A DNA stretch of 64,000 bases, from the NCBI GenBank assembly GCA_029582265.1, contig CM055830.1, forward strand, positions 23,420,163 to 23,484,162, read 5' to 3'. Source of the stretch: Zoroaster sp. YZ-2022 (taxonomy: Eukaryota > Echinodermata > Asteroidea > Forcipulatida > Zoroasteridae). Each line of letters starts with the position of its first letter. Position 1 is the stretch's first letter. A program made the position numbers and the translations under genes. The notes beneath the pieces were generated by a model that saw only the letters and a program-made list of their open reading frames with translations, did no database searches and had not been told where the DNA came from. Shown in pieces: positions 1 to 12,213 of this stretch.

Positions 1-407
1 TTATTTTAAAATTTGTTTTCGACCAAGGGGAGGTCAAAATTGGGGGCATGTCTGTAAGAAAGAAAAGTTCAAGGTTTTTTAAAATGATGCAAAGATTTGG
101 GTATTTTGGTTCAGAGATGATTTTTTAATTTTTTAAAATTTTTAACTCCGTTTCGACCGGAAGCAGAGGGCGGGTTGGGGCCGTCTGTGTACGAAAAAAA
201 CCCTAAAAAGATCTATAAATGGGGCAAAGACTGTGAAAATATCCTTTGGGGTTCAGATATGATTTTTTTAAAATATTAACCTTTATTTAGTGTAATTCGA
301 TATCTGATGATCTACAGACGTCACAATTTGACAAAAACCCCTGAATGTCAACTATGTGTAAATTTTTGGGTTTTGTGAACCCCAACATGTTTTTGTCCCG
401 GGTAATT
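1..407. other. Low-information sequence at window start
   Basis: AT-rich sequence with many homopolymer runs. No open frame of interest, no recognisable repeat and no splice-bounded coding block is visible. The texture (runs of A, T, G and C of four or more, side by side) resembles the suspect block at 40800-41515 and may reflect poor consensus. Confidence 0.4.
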
Positions 408-602
408 TTTTTAAAAAAGAAGAAGAAGAAGAAGAAGAAGAAGAAGAAGAAAAAAAGAAAAAAGAAGAAGAAGAAGAAGAAGAAGAAGAAGGGGAAAAAG
501 AAGAAGAAGAAGAAGAAGAAGAAGAAGAAGAAGAAGAAGAAGAAGAAGAAGAAGATGAAGAAGGAAGAAGAAAAAGAAGAAGAAGAGGAAGAAGAAGAAA
601 AA

Positions 603-634
<32 letters not shown>

Positions 635-643
635 GAAGAAGAA

Positions 644-677
<34 letters not shown>

Positions 678-693
678 AGAAGAAGAAGAAGAA
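408..693. repeat. (GAA)n purine microsatellite
   Basis: About 285 bp of GAA/AAG trinucleotide repeat with scattered interruptions. All bases on the plus strand are purines apart from isolated T positions. Poly-K, poly-E, poly-F and poly-S open frames on both strands are a by-product of the repeat and are not genes. Long GAA tracts can form triplex DNA; this is known of such sequences and was not tested here. Confidence 0.95.
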
Positions 694-2376
694 AACGAAT
701 ATCAAGAGGTGTTTGGGCACCAACCAATCACCTAAAAAAAGAATAAAGGGGGGGTTTGGGCACCCAAACCAAAAACCCCACAAACCAAACTTTTTTCCGA
801 ATTATTCGCTTTTTATATTTTTTTTCCCCAGTTCTGGGAGGATTCCATGACCATCCCCCCCAACCAAAAAAAAAGGGGGGATTTCCCCTGGGGGAGGTAG
901 CTTTTTTTGCCAAACGATTAGTCAAAAAAGCACCTTCAAAATCGCAAGAGGGCGGGGGAAAATCTGAGAAATTTTTTTAAAGGGAAAAGGGGAACAGAAT
1001 TGTTAAGGGGACGGGGGAGAAAAAGGGGGAAAAAAATTTAAATTTGCTGATGACAATCAAAAGGAGATCAAAAGCGAGGAACCCAGTTTTTTATAACCAC
1101 TTTCCAATTGAGAATTTCCATTTTCACTGCAAATAGCTTACTTATCCTTTACGATGCAAGGTTACATTATGAATCATGACATCAAATTTTAAATTTTTTC
1201 GTTTTTGTGCCAAAAAACCCATTAACCAACCCCCTAGGTATTCTTTTGAAATTCCTTAACCATCAGCACTTTAAAAAAGCCCTTTTAAATTGGCAATTCC
1301 AAAACTCGCAATCTTGGTATTGTTTTTTTATGACGAAATGTCCAGAAACACATGTTAATAAAAATTTTTCAAATGGTTATTTTTCCGGAATATTAAATAT
1401 ATGCAAACTTCGTCAAAAGAGAATGAGAAATTGATTCATGCTTTCTTTCTCGTTTGATTGTGGTAATGCTTTTTTAGGGAATATAAACCTCATTCACAGA
1501 TTTAATTAACCCAAAAAATGCTGCGGCAAGGACTATTTTAGACAAAAGTCGATCCCTAAAATTTTATGAAGAATTACACTGGTCCCGTCTATGGCAACTC
1601 ACCTTCAAAACAAGATCTTTACCCTTCAAAAAACCAAAAATTCCCTTAATGGGAAATTTTAAAAATTTTTTGGGGTAGGGTTTTTTTTGTTGCAGCCCCC
1701 CCTTTTGGGAAAAAGCCCCCAAAAATTTAAGAGGGGCAATTTAATTTTTTCAAAAAATAAAACATTAAAACAATTGCTTTTACAGAATTTCGGCCTATTT
1801 GTAAATTCGACAAAAAACAAACACATAATTAAACTTTTTCATGCCTGTTGTTTTTCTTTATTTTTGCAAAAATTTTACCGAAATAATACATTTTTTAAGG
1901 AAAACCCAAACGCCCATTTTCCTGGCAGCATGGAAACTTCCAGCAAAAATTAGCATTAAATGCACATTGAGCACATAAGTCACGCGCAGTTACCATCCCC
2001 TGTCAACAAAGGGAAATCCACAAAACCCCCAAAAAGAACGCATTGAATAGATCTTGTTTATATTTGTCGCCGTTAAGAAATACCAAGTTGACGTTTACCC
2101 CGTTATTTCAAACGATTAGCCTAGTCCTACACAAATAAAAACCATGCAAGCAGTACGTTTTGCTCAAGGGGCCACTTTTTTTGACGTGTTTTGTTTACGT
2201 CCAAAGCTAGCTTCCACAGTGTGCCCCGCACTTTCTTTTAAAACCTTTTGGGTTTAGGCACGACGTGGGGAGTGTACCCTGAACTGATTTGCGACCCCCT
2301 GGTTTTTTGGGTTGACTTGGTCACCGCAAATTGTTTATTATTGATCGGTGGATTTATCAATCATCAGTAGACCCCT
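694..2376. other. Unassigned sequence before the first gap
   Basis: No gene is recognised. Open frames here are under 90 codons, biased in composition and lack motifs. Dense A, T, C and G homopolymers (for example around 730-960 and 1680-1740) suggest reduced sequence quality next to the assembly gap. Confidence 0.4.
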
Positions 2377-2876
2377 NNNNNNNNNNNNNNNNNNNNNNNN
2401 NNNNNNNNNNNNNNNNNNNNNNNNNNNNNNNNNNNNNNNNNNNNNNNNNNNNNNNNNNNNNNNNNNNNNNNNNNNNNNNNNNNNNNNNNNNNNNNNNNNN
2501 NNNNNNNNNNNNNNNNNNNNNNNNNNNNNNNNNNNNNNNNNNNNNNNNNNNNNNNNNNNNNNNNNNNNNNNNNNNNNNNNNNNNNNNNNNNNNNNNNNNN
2601 NNNNNNNNNNNNNNNNNNNNNNNNNNNNNNNNNNNNNNNNNNNNNNNNNNNNNNNNNNNNNNNNNNNNNNNNNNNNNNNNNNNNNNNNNNNNNNNNNNNN
2701 NNNNNNNNNNNNNNNNNNNNNNNNNNNNNNNNNNNNNNNNNNNNNNNNNNNNNNNNNNNNNNNNNNNNNNNNNNNNNNNNNNNNNNNNNNNNNNNNNNNN
2801 NNNNNNNNNNNNNNNNNNNNNNNNNNNNNNNNNNNNNNNNNNNNNNNNNNNNNNNNNNNNNNNNNNNNNNNNNNNN
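2377..2876. other. Assembly gap of exactly 500 N
   Basis: A run of 500 unknown bases, the same length as the gap at 50184-50683, so probably a placeholder of fixed size. The sequence resuming at 2877 is the 33-bp satellite, so the gap may conceal more of that array. Confidence 0.99.
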
Positions 2877-3055
2877 TACCGGGTACATGTGTATCTGTAC
2901 TTATCCAGTGTACTTGTACATGTGTATCTGTACTTATCCAGTGTACTTGTACATGTGTATCTGTACTTATCCAGTGTACTTGTACATGTGTATCTGTACT
3001 TATCCAGTGTACTTGTACATGTGTATCTGTACTTATCCAGTGCACTTGTACATGT
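2877..3055 (-). repeat. 33-bp satellite, inverted orientation (about 5 units)
   Basis: Tandem 33-bp units containing CTGTACTTATCCAGTG. They are the reverse complement of the units at 11031-11335 and 16333-21380. The array is cut on the left by the gap and on the right abuts the inverted repeat that starts at 3056. Since 33 is a multiple of three, every frame without a stop stays open; no protein is implied. Confidence 0.95.
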
Positions 3056-3119
3056 CACTATGAACATCTCCTCCGTGAATGCACCGTGAAAGCTCGGTGA
3101 ATTGCACTTTTTCCGTGAA
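3056..3119 (+). repeat. Left 64-bp terminal inverted repeat
   Basis: Starts CACTATGAACATCTCCTCCG and matches the reverse complement of 10967-11030 at all 64 positions. Identity then drops, although TTCACGG-type motifs continue inward. Confidence 0.9.
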
Positions 3120-3205
3120 AATGCATTTTCACGGCGAGTTCACGGTGCTTACGCCCCAGTGGTTTCGTTCACGGTGTTTTCACCGAGTATTCACCGAGTG
3201 TATGT

Positions 3206-3780
3206 CTCCTATTGTTATACAGTGGATTTAATCCTATTGCACTGACACAAAAGCAAGGCATGGTTTAGGCTTTTAGTAGTAATAACCTCTCCCATTGTGC
3301 GCTTATCTTGGATGAATGGATTAGTTTAGTCAAAACACACGCAACGTAAATAATACATGCCGAGTCTGTACATAGACGTGCATGCAGCGTGTGCGTCGGA
3401 TATAATTATAGCATTGACGCATTGATCGTCGATTCGTGTCGCTGTACCGTACACAAACGTGTATGTTATAAAAATGTACATTACGTGGCCAGGGCTAGGC
3501 TTCGCTTTTGGTGGTCGTCAACATGCTGTCAAAGGGTCGACTAGCAAATAAAAATAAAAAAAAGTGAACTGAATACTGCCACATCCAAATGCATAAAACT
3601 TGATGTTTTTTCGGGTTAACATTGTGTTTTTTATTTATTGTTTTAATTTGGTGACATAAACTGTAAGTGTTGCAATACTGTTTTTATGAGGCCAACATAT
3701 CGTCCATGTACGTAATTCGCCGCACTCGTGAAATGACGCACTTACCGTTGGCTTAGCATTTCTCGGAAAATTTACAAAAC
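3206..3780. other. Unassigned interior of the CACTA-ended element
   Basis: No coding potential, tandem repeat or recognisable element is seen in this stretch. Confidence 0.4.
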
Positions 3781-3789
3781 TATGGCGTA

Positions 3790-3966
3790 TTACTGGTTGC
3801 ATAAACTTATCCAAGTCATGCTTGTTACAGAAATAAAAATTATAGTGAAACAAATTATAAGTGTCTTGCTCAAGGACACAATTGTCACGGCCAGGATTCG
3901 AACCCACATTCTGCTGCTAACACCAGAACTTGAGTCCGGTAATCTAGACCGCTCGGCCACGACACT
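3790..3966 (-). mobile_element. tRNA-derived SINE (tRNA-Leu-like head)
   Basis: On the minus strand, 3966 to about 3884 reads as a tRNA-like head. It has an A box with TGGCCGAGCGGT, an anticodon-like loop CTCAAGT (CAA, leucine-like) and a B box GGGTTCGAATCC. A seven-pair acceptor helix can be drawn with two G-T pairs, but the T stem is imperfect, so a working tRNA is unlikely. The motif TGTCCTTGAGCAAGACACTT follows. A related motif follows the tRNA-like head of the second copy at 39921-40263, which supports a SINE family. The 3' limit is approximate. Confidence 0.7.
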
Positions 3967-4019
3967 TCACAAGAAAGAAGATGCAGGCCGTTTTATTTAT
4001 TTTCCAAGATGGCCGCAAA

Positions 4020-4330
4020 AATTTAAATCCAAGAATGGTGCCAACTAGCTGTGGAGGTCGAAACGTGGATATCTGCTTTTCAGCTTTCTAAATATTGAAA
4101 AAGCAGATTGAACGTTGTTGCAAGTGCCTTTTTCCGCATTTCTTTGTCTTTAAACAAGTTCAGCTTTCTGCCTTTTTGCTTTTCGGTTTGAAGACAAGCA
4201 CGGTAAATTTTTGCTACTTTTCTGCTCGACGAAAAAGGCAGATTTACGTTTTGTTACACAGTGGCACAAAAGTGGTTTGTCAACAAATTTGCTCATTATT
4301 TCTTAGCGGCTTCATGTACCGGTAGGTCAT
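4020..4330. other. Lead-in to the 505-bp array
   Basis: AT-rich sequence with two related segments containing GAAAAAGCAGATT and GAAAAAGGCAGATT. From about 4270 it becomes recognisable as a partial unit of the downstream higher-order repeat (GTCAACAAATTTGCTCATTA). Confidence 0.4.
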
Positions 4331-7300
4331 TGAAAATTCAAGACATGATTCGAACTTATGGTCCGATATCATGAGACAATTTTGGTGACGTTTAATAAAA
4401 GCGTTGTGATTTTTTGGCAAGGATTTCTAAGAAAGAAATCTTTAACGATGAGACACAAGGAATGAATCTGAATCTGGTACATCGCTGCATCGCGGTCGAC
4501 CCCAGGCCGACGTGCGACGCGTTCGGCCGGGCAATCTCTGTGGTTCACTGATCGATATTGGGCACCTCGTACTTTATGAGCAAGAGTCTCAAATTTGTCA
4601 ACAAATTTGCTCATTATTCTTAGCGGCTTCATGTATGTCATTGAAAATTCAAGACATGATTCGAACTTATGGTCCGATATCATGAGACAGTTTTGGTGAC
4701 GTTTAATAAAAGCGTTGTGATTTTTGGCAAGGATTTCTTAAACAACTCTACAGTGGAAGTCAGTCGTACTTGTGCAAAGTGAAGTCTTAAATTTGTTAAC
4801 AAATTTGCTCATTATTTCTTAGCGGCTTCATGTAGGTCATTGAAAATTAAGACATGATTCGAACTTATGGTCCGATATCATGAGACAATTTTGGTGACGT
4901 TTAATAAAAGCGTTGTGATTTTTTTGCCAAGGATTACTAAGAAAAGAAATCTTTAACGATGAGACACAAGGAATGAATCTGAATCTGGTACACGCTGCAC
5001 GCGGTCGACCCCAGGCCGACGTGCGACGCGTTCGGCCGGGCAATCTCTGTGGTTCACTGATCGATATTGGGCACCTCGTACTTGAGCAAAGAGTCTCAAA
5101 TTTGTCAACAAATTTGCTCATTATTCTTAGCGGCTTCATGTATGTTATTGAAAATTCAAGACATGATTCGAACTTATGGTCCGATATCATGAGACAGTTT
5201 TGGTGACGTTTAATAAAAGCGTTGTGATTTTTTGGCAAGGATTTCTTAAACATCTCTACAGTGGAAGTCAGTCGTACTTGTGCAAAGTGAAGTCTTAAAT
5301 TTGTTAACAAATTTTCTCATTATTTCTTAGCGGCTTCATGTAGGTCATTGAAAATTCAAGACATGATTCGAACTTATGGTCCGATATCATGAGACAATTT
5401 TGGTGACGTTTAATAAAAGCGTTGTGATTTTTTGGCAAGGATTTCTAAGAAAGAAATCTTTAACGATGAGACACAAGGAATGAATCTGGTACACGCTGCA
5501 TCGCGGGAGTCGACCCCAGGCCGACGTGCGACGCGTTCGGCCGGGCAATCTCTGTGGTTCACTGATCGATATTGGGCACCTCGTACTATGAGCAAAGAGT
5601 CTCAAATTTGTCAACAAATTTGCTCATTATTCTTAGCGGCTTCATGTATGTTATTGAAAATTCAAGACATGATTCGAACTTATGGTCCGATATCATGAGA
5701 CAGTTTTGGTGACGTTTAATAAAAGCGTTGTGATTTTTTGGCAAGGATTTCTTAAACATCTCTACAGTGGAAGTCAGTCGTACTTGTGCAAAGTGAAGTC
5801 TTAAATTTGTTAACAAATTTGCTCATTATTTCTTAGCGGCTTCATGTAGGTCATTGAAAATTTAAGACATGATTCGAACTTATGGTCCGATATCATGAGA
5901 CAATTTTGGACGTTTAATAAAAGCGTTGTGATTTTTTTGGCAAGGATTTCTAGAAAAGAAATCTTTAACGATGAGACACAAGGAATGAATCTGGTACACG
6001 CTGCATCGCAGTCGACCCCAGGCCGACGTGCGACGCGTTCGGTCGGGCAATCTCTGTGGTTCACTGATCGATATTGGGCACCTCGTACTATGAGCAAGAG
6101 TCTCAAATTTGTCAACAAATTTGCTCATTATTCTTAGCGGCTTCATGTATGTTATTGAAAATTAAGACATGATTCGAACTTATGGTCCGATATCATGAGA
6201 CAGTTTTGGTGACGTTTATAAAAAGCGTTGTGATTTTTTGGCAAGGATTTCTTAAACATCTCTACAGTGGAAGTCAGTCGTACTTGTGCAAAGTGAAGTC
6301 TTAAATTTGTTAACAAATTTGCTCATTATTTCTTAGCGGCTTCATGTAGGTCATTGAAAATTCAAGACATGATTCGAACTTATGGTCCGATATCATGAGA
6401 CAATTTTGGTGACGTTTAATAAAAGCGTTGTGATTTTTTGGCAAGGATTTCTAAGAAAGAAATCTTTAACGATGAGACACAAGGAATGAATCCCTGGCAC
6501 ATCCGCTGCATCGCGGTCGACCCCAGGCCGACGTGCGACGCGTTCGGCCGGGCAATCTCTGTGGTTCACTGATCGATATTGGGCACCCTCGTACTATGAG
6601 CAAAGAGTCTCAAATTTGTCAACAAATTTGCTCATTATTTCTTAGCGGCTTCATGTATGTTATTGAAAATTCAAGACATGATTCGAACTTATGGTCCGAT
6701 ATCATGAGACAGTTTTGGTGACGTTTAATAAAAGCGTTGTGATTTTTTGGCAAGGATTTCTTAAACATCTCTACAGTGGAAGTCAGTCGTACTTGTGCAA
6801 AGTGAAGTCTTAAATTTGTTAACAAATTTGCTCATTATTTCTTAGCGGCTTCATGTAGGTCATTGAGAATTTAAGACATGATTCGAACTTATGGTCCGAT
6901 ATCATGAGACAATTTTGGTGACGTTTAATAAAAGCGTTGTGATTTTTTGGCAAGGATTTCTAAGAAAGAAATCTTTAACGATGAGACACAAGGAATGAAT
7001 CTGGTACACGCTGCACGCGGTCGACCCCAGGCCGACGTGCGACGCGTTCGGCCGGGCAATCTCTGTGGTTCACTGATCGATATTGGGCACCTCGTACTAT
7101 GAGCAAGAGTCTCAAATTTGTCAACAAATTTGCTCATTATTTCTTAGCGGCTTCATGTATGTTATTGAAAATTCAAGACATGATTCGAACTTATGGTCCG
7201 ATATCATGAGACAGTTTTGGTGACGTTTAATAAAAGCGTTGTGATTTTTTGGCAAGGATTTCTTAAACATCTCTACAGTGGAAGTCAGTCGTACTTGTGC

Positions 7301-9240
7301 AAAGTGAAGTCTTAAATTTGTTAACAAATTTGCTCATTATTTCTTAGCGGCTTCATGTAGGTCATTGAAATTAAGACATGATTCGAACTATGGTCCGATA
7401 TCATGAGACAATTTTGGTGACGTTTAATAAAAGCGTTGTGATTTTTGGCAAGGATTTCTAAGAAAGAAATCTTTAACGATGAGACACAAGGAATGAATAT
7501 GAATCTGGTACATCGCTGCACGCGGTCGACCCCAGGCCGACGTGCGACGCGTTCGGCCGGGCAATCTCTGTGGTTCACTGATCGATATTGGGCACCTCGT
7601 ACTATGAGCAAAGAGTCTCAAATTTGTCAACAAATTTGCTCATTATTCTTAGCGGCTTCATGTATGTTATTGAAAATTCAAGACATGATTCGAACTTATG
7701 GTCCGATATCATGAGACAGTTTGGGTGACGTTTAATAAAAGCGTTGTGATTTTTGGCAAGGATTTCTTAAACATCTCTACAGTGGAAGTCAGTCGTACTA
7801 GTGCAAAGTTAAGTCTTAAATTTGTTAACAAATTTGCTCATTATTCTTAGCGGCTTCATGTAGGTCATTGAAAATTCAAGACATGATTCGAACTTATGGT
7901 CCGATATCATGAGACACTTTTGGTGACGTTTAATAAAAGCGTTGTGATTTTTGGCAAGGATTTCTAAGAAAGAAATCTTTAACGATGAGACACAAGGAAT
8001 GAATATGAATCTGGTACACGCTGCACGCGGTCGACCCCAGGCCGACGTGCGACGCGTTCGGCCGGGCAATCTCTGTGGTTCACTGATCGATATTGGGCAC
8101 CTCGTACTATGAGCAAAGAGTCTCAAATTTGTCAACAAATTTGCTCATTATTTCTTAGCGGCTTCATGTATGTTATTGAAAATTCAAGACATGATTCGAA
8201 CTTATGGTCCGATATCATGAGACAGTTTTGGTGACGTTTAATAAAAGCGTTGTGATTTTTTGGCAAGGATTTCTTAAACATCTCTACAGTGGAAGTCAGT
8301 CGTACTTGTGCAAAGTGAAGTCTTAAATTTGTTAACAAATTTGCTCATTATTTCTTAGCGGCTTCATGTAGGTCATTGAAAATTCAAGACATGATTCGAA
8401 CTTATGGTCCGATATCATGAGACAATTTTGGTGACGTTTAATAAAAGCGTTGTGATTTTTGGCAAGGATTTCTAGAGAAAGATATCTTTAACGATGAGAC
8501 ACAAGGAATGAATCTGGTACACGCTGCACGCGGTCGACCCCAGGCCGACGTGCGACGCGTTCGGCCGGGCAATCTCTGTGGTTCACTGATCGATATTGGG
8601 CACCTCGTACTATGATAAAAGAGTCTCAAATTTGTCAACAAATTTGCTCATTATTTCTTAGCGGCTTCATGTATGTTATTGAAAATTCAAGACATGATTC
8701 GAACTTATGGTCCGATATCATGAGACAGTTTTGGTGACGTTTAATAAAAGCGTTGTGATTTTTTGGCAAGGATTTCTTAAACATCTCTACAGTGGAAGTC
8801 AGTCGTACTTGTGCAAGTGAAGTCTTAAATTTGTTAACAAATTTGCTCATTATTTCTTAGCGGCTTCATGTAGGTCATTGAAAATTCAAGACATGATTCG
8901 AACTTATGGTCCCGATATCATGAGACAATTTTGGTGACGTTTAATAAAAGCGTTGTGATTTTTTTGGCAAGGATTTCTAAGAAAGAAATCTTTAACGATG
9001 AGACACAAGGAATGAATATGAATCTGGTACACGCTGCACGCGGTCGACCCCAGGCCGACGTGCGACGCGTTCGGCCGGGCAATCTCTGTGGTTCACGGAT
9101 CGATATTGGGCACCTCGTACTTGAGCAAAGAGTCTCAAATTTGTCAACAAATTTGCTCATTATTTCTTAGCGGCTTCATGTATGTTATTGAAAATTCAAG
9201 GCATGATTCGATTTTGAACTCAGCTATCATAACACAATTT
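4270..9240 (+). repeat. 505-bp higher-order tandem repeat (10 copies, A and B subunits)
   Basis: Each period of about 505 bp has two related subunits. Subunit A carries a GC-rich block containing GGTCGACCCCAGGCCGACG, seen near 4495, 5004, 5510, 6012, 6517, 7019, 7525, 8028, 8529 and 9044. Subunit B carries CTACAGTGGAAGTCAGTCGT instead, nine times. Both share a core with GCTCATTATTTCTTAGCGGC and GGTCCGATATCATGAGACA. Subunit B contains the 18-bp palindrome AAATTTGTTAACAAATTT; subunit A has AAATTTGTCAACAAATTT. The short open frames with repeated peptides on both strands are not genes. Confidence 0.93.
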
Positions 9241-10837
9241 TTGTGAAGTTTAATCGTTGCTACCCTGAATAAAGAAAGCTGAAATAAATAAATAAATGAA
9301 TTGTTGGGAATGAAATTTTTTTTTAAGAAAACAATTCTTGAACGAAGAGGGCGCACTTCAGCCTGGCTCCTTCCAAGTGTACTACCCACGTAATTGTATC
9401 AGCACGTCAGGGGACATGACCTGCGGAAGCAGCTGTGTGTGAAACCAATTTATTATGGACTATCATCTTCTTACGGTTTTGATAATTTAACTTCATGATT
9501 ATTATTTTATTGATGTAATCAACAATCAATGAGCATCGTCATTCGTCCGAGGTTTGATGTCCTTTTCTCATCTCATGTAACGAAAAACTCTAATTTTGAT
9601 GGCACTATGTTTTGAGTAAGGATTAGTTTTATTATTGTAAGACTAAGATGTTGTAAAGCGACAGTTCCATGGAGAAGAACAAATTAAAGCCGTTTGTAAT
9701 AATTCGATCTGTTATCAATGACAAGTGTAGGCACAACCGTCAAGGTATTAAAACTTCGTACATATAAATCATCAATATAAACTTTAAACACTATTTAGCG
9801 CATCGTTTTGATACGTGTGCATGACTAAACCCTAATTTATAAAAGCTATATTTAGGGTAACTTGTTGATGTTCAGTTTCCTGTTTATATTTACAAATACA
9901 TAGGCCTATTGCCAAATAAATTATTTCAAGTGACAAGCCAAGTATCATTATTAATCCATTTGCTTTGAATAAAAACAATTCGATTCCTTGTAAAGCATAA
10001 AGTACATCATAGCACGGAAAAAGTAGAAACACATGAATCATGGAGGAAGGAACCCAGATAATGACACTTCGACGTTGGTAATGTTTACACGATCCTGGAA
10101 ATAAATGAGGACTGCGTGTGGTGGTAATAAGCAAGTGTGTAATTGTTACGGGGTTCCCCGGCCCCGGCTGCGAGCACATGGTCGCGGCTGGTAATCGGCG
10201 GCGTGCATGCATTTTGAACGTGCACTAGAGGTCACCGTGAATGATTGCAACAACGGTTTCGCGGGCGGCGGGCGCGCTCCCACACAAGTCACGGGTACGA
10301 TACGTGAATAAAACGACGTTCGTTAATCGAGTCATATCGCAAAACTATAAACCTCACCGGGTTCATAAACAATAACATAAATAAATTTGCAAACATACAA
10401 AACACGAGACCGACCTTCGGCCAAAGTCCTGCCGGGGTTAAAGAGGATTGTTGTAGCTGCCAGAATTGTGTTTTCTATGAGCCTTGGCAGCGAATTTAAT
10501 CATTTCACAGTTACATTTATTGTTAACGGACATCGAAGGCCTACTGTATTTTCCTCTACTGCTAAAGAAAGCCAAACAAAAAGCAATGGGGCCCCTGTAT
10601 CGTTGCAAACGATCAGCGCACGCAAATTGCAATGCCGAAAATGTAACCTGCCCGTCAAGTCGTAGCAGAATTTTTCAAGCAACCTATAACCATGGAGCTG
10701 GAGGAAGAAAATACCAACAGTACCGTTATGTTTAGTGTGTTTACCTTCCATCCAAGAGGGATTATCACATGCACAAAAGCGTCAACAATGGGCAAGAGGA
10801 TAACTTCCTTTGATGTAGTTAATGAGCTGGCCTCAAC
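9241..10837. other. Unassigned interior sequence
   Basis: About 1.6 kb with no recognisable gene. Open frames are all under 130 codons and lack motifs. A GC-rich patch lies at 10150-10290. The sequence CATGGAGGAAGGAA at about 10038 recurs at 55778 and 56908, too short to define an element. Confidence 0.4.
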
Positions 10838-10966
10838 TGAGCTTTCGAGGTTCACCGCGTTTTCACCCAGCTTTCACCGAGGACCAAACAAAGATTTGTT
10901 TAACGGTGGTTTCACGGTGCATTCACGGTGCTCTCACACCGTGAAATGGGAACGAGCGCCGTGAAA

Positions 10967-11030
10967 TTCACGGAAAAAGTGCAATTCACCGAGCTTTCAC
11001 GGTGCATTCACGGAGGAGATGTTCATAGTG
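10967..11030 (-). repeat. Right 64-bp terminal inverted repeat
   Basis: Reverse complement of 3056-3119 without mismatch, ending GGAGATGTTCATAGTG. The 33-bp satellite begins immediately after it. Confidence 0.9.
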
Positions 11031-11335
11031 TACAAGCACACTGGATAAGTACAGATACACATGTACAAGTACAGATACATGTACAAGTACACTGGATAAG
11101 TACAGATACACACGTACAAGTACACTGGATAAGTACAGATACACATGTACAAGTACAGATACATGTACAAGTACACTGGATAAGTACAGATACATGTACA
11201 AGTACACTGGATAAGTACAGATACACATGTACAAGTACAGATACATGTACAAGTACACTGGATAAGTACAGATACACATGTACAAGCACACTGGATAAGT
11301 ACAGATACACATGTACAAGTACAGATACATGTACA
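11031..11335 (+). repeat. 33-bp satellite, plus orientation
   Basis: Units containing CACTGGATAAGTACAGATAC, mixed with 18-bp short units that lack the CACTGGATAAG segment. Bounded on the left by the CACTA-type inverted repeat and on the right by the CCCTTACG terminus of the next element. Confidence 0.95.
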
Positions 11336-12213
11336 CCCTTACGAAAATGTCCTGTGGTATTCCTGTGGTACTTCTGTGGTACATGTAGATACCACAGAAA
11401 TTACCACAGGAAAAGCAAATATCATCAGAGTACCACACACATTTATGTGGTAATGCCAACGCTGGGTATCCCAGTCCTGTGGTATTCTTGTGGTACATGT
11501 AGATACCACAGAAATTACCACAGGAAAAGCATTATCATTGAGTACCACACAAATTTATGTGGTAATGCCAATGCTGGATATCCTGTCCGGTGAGTATTCC
11601 CTGTGGTACTTCAGTGGCCATGTAGATACCACAGAAATTACCACAGGAAAAGCATTATCACCGAGTACCACACAAATTTATGTGGTAATGCCAACGCTGG
11701 TATCCCAGTCCTGTGGTATTCTTGTGGTACATGTAGATACCACAGAAATTACCACAGGAAAAGCAATATCATCAGAGTACCACACACATTTATGTGGTAG
11801 CAATGCCAACGCTGGTATCCCAGTCCTGTGGTATTCTTGTGGACATATGTACATGTACATTAGATACCACAGAAATTACCACAGGAAAAGCAAATATCAT
11901 CAGAGTACCACACACATTTATGTGGTAATGCCAACGCTGGGTATCCCAGTCCTGTGGTATTCTTGTGGTACATGTACATGTAGATACCACAGAAATTACC
12001 ACAGGAAAAGCAAATATCATCAGAGTACCACACACATTTATGTGGTAATGCCAATGCTGTGTATCCCAGTCCTGTGGTATTCTTGTGGTACATGTACATG
12101 TAGATACCACAGAAATTACCACAGGAAAAGCAAATATCATCAGAGTACCACACACATTTATGTGGTAATGGCAACGCTGTGTATCACAGTCCTGTGGTAT
12201 TCTTGTGGTTGGG
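11336..12213 (+). repeat. Left arm: about 115-bp CCACAG-rich tandem repeat
   Basis: About seven units of 110-128 bp. Each holds TACCACAGAAATTACCACAG, a segment ending ACACATTTATGTGGTAATGC, and CAGTCCTGTGGTATTCTTGT. Each unit contains several internal inverted repeats of the type TACCACA/TGTGGTA. Overlapping open frames on both strands come from the repeat. Confidence 0.9.

Larger units (their letters stand above)
3056..11030. mobile_element. Candidate 8-kb CACTA-ended element with 64-bp terminal inverted repeats
   Basis: The first 64 bases from 3056, beginning CACTATGAAC, are identical to the reverse complement of 10967-11030. Inside both ends lie further degenerate copies of CACCGTGAA/TTCACGGTG motifs (to about 3205 and from about 10838). 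Termini reading CACTA with subterminal short repeats are typical of the CACTA (EnSpm/CMC) superfamily. No transposase frame is visible, so the element would be non-autonomous. Flanking trinucleotides (TGT left, TAC right) do not match, so a target-site duplication is not supported. Two half-elements or a foldback structure that includes the flanking satellites remain possible. Confidence 0.5.

Noticed and set aside
287..783. Poly-F, poly-S, poly-K and poly-E frames
   Set aside because: Direct translations of the GAA microsatellite.
2331..3100. ORFs running through the first gap
   Set aside because: They exist only because N codons were read through; the remainder is satellite.
3884..3966. 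Functional tRNA-Leu gene
   Set aside because: The T stem is imperfect, and the following GAGCAAGAC linker occurs with another tRNA-like head at 39921-40263, so a SINE is the better reading.
4369..9389. Many 60-157 codon open frames with recurring peptides
   Set aside because: They recur with the 505-bp repeat on both strands and are broken at different points in each copy, as expected for noncoding sequence.
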